In this document: positions 60,130 through 64,000 of the stretch, in pieces
How the letters are laid out: each line of letters starts with the position of its first letter
Numbering within the stretch: position 1 is the first letter of the stretch
Source of the DNA: Caldicoprobacter oshimai DSM 21659
GTDB taxonomy: Bacteria; Bacillota; Clostridia; Caldicoprobacterales; Caldicoprobacteraceae
Length of the DNA stretch: 64,000 nt
Direction of reading: 5' to 3'
NCBI GenBank assembly: GCA_000526435.1
Contig: JAGB01000001.1
Span: 964,502 to 1,028,501 of the forward strand
Notes under the pieces: model-generated
Seen by the model: only the letters and a program-made list of their open reading frames with translations
Databases searched by the model: none
Told to the model about the DNA's origin: nothing
Program-made: the position numbers and the translations under genes

Positions 60130-60897
60130 TTAAAATCCGAATATCCTCATCCTAGGCTTATACCTTCTCGGGGGCTCTGTGGAAACCATCTTTCCTTCCA
60201 GTATATGATAAGGCGTAATGCCGACTATTCTTCTTACCTGTTCCTCATCCAGCCAACTTTTTAGCTGCTCGACAGCCCTCTTCACATAAGGCCCCCTTGT
60301 ACCGTCTGAATGGGCGTCTGTGCCCAGCACATGCCCCATGCCGTGCGTCAGCAGTACTCGGGCACACCGCTGTACTCGTTTCCCAAAAAGGCCGGTTATG
60401 CTGCCAGTATTGATCTGGCACAAACAGCCCAAATCCACCAACCGATAGAGTATATTCGGGTCGCGCATTATCGCAAGATTCCTCTCAGGATGAGCGATTA
60501 TGGGTATGAAGCCCATGAGCCTGAGTTTGTATACAAAATCCTCGGCGTACAGCGGCACTTCCCCCATGGGGAGCTCTACCAAAATATAGGAGGTAGCGTT
60601 TATAGTTAACCTGTCCAGCCCCCCCACTTTAAGAAAGGCCGGGTCCATGAACACCTCTGCTCCCAAAAAAATATCGAGGTCCATCTGCTGAGCATCCAAC
60701 ACGCGCTGAAGCTGCTGTCTCTGGCGCTCAACACCCTGTACAAAAGCATCGATATTCTTTGCATCCAGGCAGTGCGGCGTGGCTACAATGGCATCTATTC
60801 CTTCCTTCACGGCCACAGCAGCCATAGAGAGCGCCTCACCTATGGAGCCTGCACCGTCATCGACCTCGGGCAGTATATGGCAGTGGAGATCCAGCAT
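60130..60897 (-). CDS. PHP-type tyrosine-protein phosphatase (CpsB/YwqE)
   Basis: A 255-residue manganese-dependent phosphatase of the PHP fold: MLDLHCHILPEVDDGAGS (first metal site), IVATPHCL (~residue 40), FIPIIAHPERN (~135) and LGTDAHSDGTRGPY (~193). It removes phosphate from the tyrosine cluster of the BY-kinase and so helps set polymer length and export. It overlaps the kinase gene by one base (TAATG), which indicates coupling. The order wzz, kinase, phosphatase is the standard Gram-positive regulatory cassette. Confidence 0.95.
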   Translation of the reverse strand: MLDLHCHILPEVDDGAGSIGEALSMAAVAVKEGIDAIVATPHCLDAKNIDAFVQGVERQRQQLQRVLDAQQMDLDIFLGAEVFMDPAFLKVGGLDRLTINATSYILVELPMGEVPLYAEDFVYKLRLMGFIPIIAHPERNLAIMRDPNILYRLVDLGCLCQINTGSITGLFGKRVQRCARVLLTHGMGHVLGTDAHSDGTRGPYVKRAVEQLKSWLDEEQVRRIVGITPYHILEGKMVSTEPPRRYKPRMRIFGF

Positions 60898-61673
60898 TAC
60901 AGATTCATACCCTCGCTTCTCGAAATTGAAATACCGTCCACGGAAAGCGGTTGCTCCATAGTAACCCTTCGGCGCTTCTTCTTCCTACCGCTTTCATCGT
61001 AATAGTAATAATAATAGTAATAGTAGCCTCCACGTCGATCAACCGGGACGCCGTTTAGCACAACGCCCAGTATCCTGGCGTTCACCTTCTGCAGGCTGGC
61101 CTTGGCCTGGACAGCAGCATCAAATGTGGTCAGACCATACCCCGCCACCAGCACCACTCCGTCCACATACTGAGACAGCACAGCAGCATCGGTAACCGGA
61201 AGCACCGGCGGCGTATCAATAATAACCATGTCGTAGTCTTCCCGCACCTTATCCAGAAACTCCCTCATCCTTTTCGAACCGAGAAGCTCGGAAGGGTTGG
61301 GCGGCTTAGGACCACTGGTTATAATCTCTAAATTTTCCACCTCGGTCACATTGGCAATCTCGCTGTACTTAAGCCCTTCTACGAGGATATTGGTAAGGCC
61401 TTTTATATTTACCAAGCCAAACATCCTGTGAATAGCAGGTTTTCGCAGGTCACAGTCTATGAGAAGCACCCTGCGATTGGCCTCGGCCATAGCGATAGCC
61501 ATGTTAGCAGCCGTGGTACTCTTGCCCTCGGCAGGTCCGCTGCTGGTCACCAGTATGACCTTTATTTTGCGGTCAGTGGATGAAAATTCAATATTGGTCC
61601 TCAAAATCCTGTAAGCTTCTGCAATAGGCGATTTGGGATCTGTATGTGTTACCAATTTTGTAGATTTCAACAT
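60897..61673 (-). CDS. BY-type tyrosine kinase (CpsD/YwqD)
   Basis: A 258-residue cytoplasmic tyrosine kinase. Walker A is SGPAEGKSTTAANMA (~residue 45), Walker A' is VLLIDCDLRKPAIHRMFG (~71), and the Walker B strand is DMVIIDTPPVLPVTDA (~150). Near residue 225 a GGYYYYYYYYYDE tail gives nine consecutive tyrosines, the autophosphorylation cluster, followed by a basic KKKRRR patch. The Wzz protein encoded 20 bases upstream is the membrane activator. The tyrosine run is coded by alternating TAT/TAC codons and could vary in length by slippage. Confidence 0.95.
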   Translation of the reverse strand: MLKSTKLVTHTDPKSPIAEAYRILRTNIEFSSTDRKIKVILVTSSGPAEGKSTTAANMAIAMAEANRRVLLIDCDLRKPAIHRMFGLVNIKGLTNILVEGLKYSEIANVTEVENLEIITSGPKPPNPSELLGSKRMREFLDKVREDYDMVIIDTPPVLPVTDAAVLSQYVDGVVLVAGYGLTTFDAAVQAKASLQKVNARILGVVLNGVPVDRRGGYYYYYYYYYDESGRKKKRRRVTMEQPLSVDGISISRSEGMNL

Positions 61674-61693
61674 CGATACACCTCACAAACCTT

Positions 61694-62377
61694 TTACTGT
61701 TCCTCATACATTGGAATAATGCCTAGCACAGGCAGCTCAAGATATTTTTCAATATCCTCGGACACCTTGATGGTATTATCAAGGTATTCTACGAGGAATA
61801 CCACTCCCAATCCCAGCATAAGCCCCAGTACTCCGGCTATGGCTATATTAAGGAGCGGCTTTGGCTTAACCGGCTCCTGGGGAACCTTGGCCACATCGAT
61901 AACCTGTACATTGTCCAGCTTCATGATGTCCACAACTTCCCTCATAAAGACCTCAGCGATGGCATTGGCAAGGTCGGTGGCAAACGCGGGGTCAGTATCC
62001 TCCACCGTTATGCGTATGATCTCGGTCTCACCCTCTGAAGTTACAGTGATCTTTTTCCGCAAATCGGCAGGCTTTAATTCGAGCTGCAGCTTCTCAATGA
62101 CCTTGTCCAAAACGCGGTCGCTCTTCGCGATCACGCTGTATGTCTTGACCAGCTTTTGGTTTGCCAGTATGTCGTTGTATTCGATGGTATTTGCCTGGCT
62201 GTTCTGAGTTTTACCCACCATAAGCGTTGTGGAGGTCTCGTATACCTCATCCAATAAAAAAAAGCTTACAACCGCACTTATCAGCACAGCCACTACAGTT
62301 ATCATAACAATAAGGCCCAATCTTTTGCGAATAATTTCGAATAAATCTTTAAGCTCCATCTCCTCGTTTAAAGCCAT
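61694..62377 (-). CDS. Wzz chain-length regulator / kinase activator (CpsC/YveK)
   Basis: A 227-residue membrane protein with two helices, residues ~20-42 (IVMITVVAVLISAVVSFFLL) and ~165-195 (LLNIAIAGVLGLMLGLGVVFLVEYL), and an external coiled domain. KVPQEPVKPKPLLN before the second helix is the proline-rich motif of the Wzz family. It controls polymer length and activates the BY-kinase encoded next. ATG 62377 after AAAGGGTGG is chosen over an upstream GTG. It is the first gene of the polysaccharide region. Confidence 0.93.
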   Translation of the reverse strand: MALNEEMELKDLFEIIRKRLGLIVMITVVAVLISAVVSFFLLDEVYETSTTLMVGKTQNSQANTIEYNDILANQKLVKTYSVIAKSDRVLDKVIEKLQLELKPADLRKKITVTSEGETEIIRITVEDTDPAFATDLANAIAEVFMREVVDIMKLDNVQVIDVAKVPQEPVKPKPLLNIAIAGVLGLMLGLGVVFLVEYLDNTIKVSEDIEKYLELPVLGIIPMYEEQ

Positions 62378-62421
62378 AGATTCCACCCTTTCTCCATCTC
62401 ATAATGCCGTATTTCGAATTT

Positions 62422-62430
62422 ATTATAGCA
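62422..62430 (-). promoter_or_regulatory. Extended -10 promoter of wzz operon
   Basis: On the minus strand TGCTATAAT (62430-62422) is a textbook extended -10. The -35 region is poor, as is usual with TGn promoters. The transcript would begin about 38 bases before the wzz start. Confidence 0.6.
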
Positions 62431-62457
62431 CAATCGACAAAGAAAGGGAATATAAAG

Positions 62458-62478
62458 AGGTGGATTTTTCATCCACCT
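62458..62478 (-). terminator. Terminator between SIMPL gene and wzz operon
   Basis: Perfect 8-base arms AGGTGGAT/ATCCACCT around GAAAAA on the minus strand, followed by CTTTATA, end the DUF4349-SIMPL transcript. On the plus strand the same hairpin is followed by five T. Confidence 0.65.
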
Positions 62479-62493
62479 TTTTCCTGTTCAATG

Positions 62494-63264
62494 TTATTCG
62501 ATGTGATAAACCAGTGTAACCGTTGCGCTGACCTCGATTTCCCCTTCAGATATGGGAACCGTCCAGGCAGCATCAGCGGCTTTTTGCGCACTTTCCCGCT
62601 CTACGTAGTCTCTCTGATACCGGTAAAGCTCGGGCGGTGCCGAACCCTCGTATATAGCTGCTATATCCTTAAGCTTTACACCGGCCTGCTGAGCTATCAC
62701 CTCAGCCCTTCCTTTGGCCTGGTCGACGGCCTTTTTCAAAGCTTCTTTGTAAGCTGCTTCCTGGTCCTTAAGTCCAAAGTATATGCCATAGGAATAGTTG
62801 GCCCCTTCCTCGTGTACATTGCTGAGCACCTCGCCCACTTTCTCAACATCTCGCACCGTGACCCTGACTGTATTGGTAACACGGTATCCTTCCAGAACGC
62901 TTTTATTGTTTACATAGTTATACTGCGGAAAAACTTGATAATTGGAAGTCTGTATGTCTTTTTCCTCTATGCCCGTTGCTTTTAATTTGTTTATTATCTT
63001 TTCCATGGTTTTGGCATTCTCCTGCTGGACCGCCTTGGCATCCTTCATAAGGGTTTCGACCCCCACGTTGATATATGCCACATCAGGTTTTAAGGTGACC
63101 TTATCGGTCCCCGAGACGGTGAGAATATTCTCCTTTACGTATACATTTTCAGGGTTAGTGACATTCACTACAGGAGTATCTTTAAGGAAAATAGCCCCGG
63201 CAGAGACACCCAAACATGCCACCATCATCACGATTATAACGGCAATCAAAAATTTATTGTTCAT
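62494..63264 (-). CDS. SIMPL (DUF541) domain protein, exported
   Basis: A 256-residue protein with one N-terminal signal or anchor segment (FLIAVIIVMMVACLGVSAGAIF, residues ~4-26) and a SIMPL domain: ILTVSGTDKVTLKPDVAYINVGVET (~48), NKLKATGIEEKDIQTSNYQVFPQY (~88), RVTNTVRVTVRDVEKVGEVL (~125) and KKAVDQAKGRAEVIAQQAGV (~175). Family members are extracytoplasmic and often stress-linked, with no known enzyme activity. ATG 63264 follows GGGAGTGCG. It overlaps the upstream DUF4349 gene by 11 bases. Confidence 0.88.
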   Translation of the reverse strand: MNNKFLIAVIIVMMVACLGVSAGAIFLKDTPVVNVTNPENVYVKENILTVSGTDKVTLKPDVAYINVGVETLMKDAKAVQQENAKTMEKIINKLKATGIEEKDIQTSNYQVFPQYNYVNNKSVLEGYRVTNTVRVTVRDVEKVGEVLSNVHEEGANYSYGIYFGLKDQEAAYKEALKKAVDQAKGRAEVIAQQAGVKLKDIAAIYEGSAPPELYRYQRDYVERESAQKAADAAWTVPISEGEIEVSATVTLVYHIE

Positions 63265-64000
63265 GGTTCGCACTCCCATCTTCTTCAATTTTATCTACTC
63301 TTTTCTCAATTTTCGGCCTTAGCGCAGCCTTTGATCTCTTGACAATGCTCCACACGCCCCATGCCACGGCAGCCAGCACCACCAGATAGGGCACGGCGCT
63401 CACAATAAACACGGCCAGATCAGCAAACAGCTGGCCCAGGCGCTCCCAAGACTTTATAAAGCCGTTTACGATCCTGTCGCCCCAGGTTATGGGTTCGGGC
63501 TCCTCCTTCTTGATCTTCCGCACCTCATATACATCGATGGAGACCCGCGAGTACTGCACCATGTTATCCCATTGCTTCAACGTGCCGGTGTAGTTTTCGA
63601 TCTCGTAGCGCACGCGGGATAGCTCGCGCTCCAGCTCGATGATGTCCTGCAGCTTTTCGGCTTTGCTGAGCAGGGTGAGCAACCTTTCCTCCTGAAGCTT
63701 CAGTGATTTTAGCCTGGCCTCAACATCAAGGTACTGGCCGGTTATGTCCTCGCCCCTTATCTGCCTGCTGGTCACGTTGCCCAGCTCAACCAAAGCGTCT
63801 ATAAACGGGTCAAAGGACTTTGAAGGCACGCGTATTTCAAAGTGCGCCTTGCGGTTGGACACCTTGCCCTGGTAAGTGGGTTTGCCCTGAATCTCGGAGG
63901 ATTCAATATAGCCCAGATATACGTTCACCCTTCCGATTATCTCATCCACCGTGCGGTCAAATTCTGTGGTTTCAAGGCTGAGGTAAGCCGAGCGTATGAT
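63254..64000 (-). CDS. DUF4349 membrane protein, partial (off right edge)
   Basis: At least 248 residues are visible; the frame stays open to the right edge, so the N-terminal signal region is outside. The visible part has the DUF4349 features: a RSAYLSLETTEFDRTVDEI strand-helix, IRVPSKSFDPFIDALVELG, a long coiled coil (LDVEARLKSLKLQEERLLTL and on, with ELERELSRVRYEIENY), SRVSIDVYEVRKI, and a C-terminal membrane helix (FIVSAVPYLVVLAAVAWGVWSIV) with a basic tail. Function is unknown; proteins of the family resemble the external domain of an anchored lipoprotein. It is coupled to the SIMPL gene. Confidence 0.87.
   Translation of the reverse strand: MIRSAYLSLETTEFDRTVDEIIGRVNVYLGYIESSEIQGKPTYQGKVSNRKAHFEIRVPSKSFDPFIDALVELGNVTSRQIRGEDITGQYLDVEARLKSLKLQEERLLTLLSKAEKLQDIIELERELSRVRYEIENYTGTLKQWDNMVQYSRVSIDVYEVRKIKKEEPEPITWGDRIVNGFIKSWERLGQLFADLAVFIVSAVPYLVVLAAVAWGVWSIVKRSKAALRPKIEKRVDKIEEDGSANHEQ

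Overview
The window looks like the chromosome of an anaerobic, probably thermophilic Clostridia-type Firmicute (Thermoanaerobacterales-like). The basis is strong AGGAGG-type ribosome binding sites, frequent TTG/GTG starts, MurJ and DUF5685 proteins, a LoaP/NusG paralogue and a Wzz/BY-kinase/PHP-phosphatase exopolysaccharide set of the Gram-positive kind. The genus is an inference. Nearly all long genes lie on the minus strand.

1-7.6 kb: a type III CRISPR effector operon (Cmr1-like, RAMP, Csx11/Cas10-like, Cmr4, Cmr5-like, and a RAMP gene running off the left edge). The Cas10-type subunit keeps the palm fold but shows neither HD nor GGDD. 8-19.5 kb: an accessory stretch bounded by two direct copies of a ComK-like gene. 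Each copy has the same promoter, a long leader, a conserved hairpin element and a downstream inverted repeat. Between them lie a PPC-domain protein, an ADP-ribosylglycohydrolase next to a three-gene sugar ABC importer, two XRE regulators and several Phd/VapB-PIN toxin-antitoxin modules, one a deletion remnant. 19.7-27.1 kb: an OLD-family nuclease and a type I-A-like interference operon (split cas3, cas8a, cas7, cas5). No cas1/2/4/6 gene and no repeat array is visible. 27.2-33.7 kb: a gene graveyard of internally deleted or frameshifted wecB, GHMP kinase, DUF5685, DUF1848 and methyltransferase-like genes, with an AbrB/RelE module and an IS200/IS605 element (tnpA+tnpB).

33.9-62.4 kb: a large surface polysaccharide region. 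It starts (minus strand) with wzz, BY-kinase and PHP phosphatase, then a NusG paralogue (LoaP) and a first glycosyl operon (sugar transferase, glycosyltransferases, polymerase, ManC, LicD, IspD-like cytidylyltransferase, epimerase, MurJ-like flippase). A second operon follows (CapD/EpsC-like dehydratase, a second initiating sugar transferase, epimerase, glycosyltransferases, polymerases, pyruvyl transferase, iron-sulfur protein). Each of the two glycosyl operons begins with a TTGACA-N18 promoter followed at once by a nearly identical ~63-nt leader element and then a hairpin or terminator. This is the layout expected of a LoaP- or EAR-type processive antitermination switch, and it is the most interesting signal in the window. 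62.5-64 kb: a SIMPL-domain protein and a DUF4349 protein running off the right edge.
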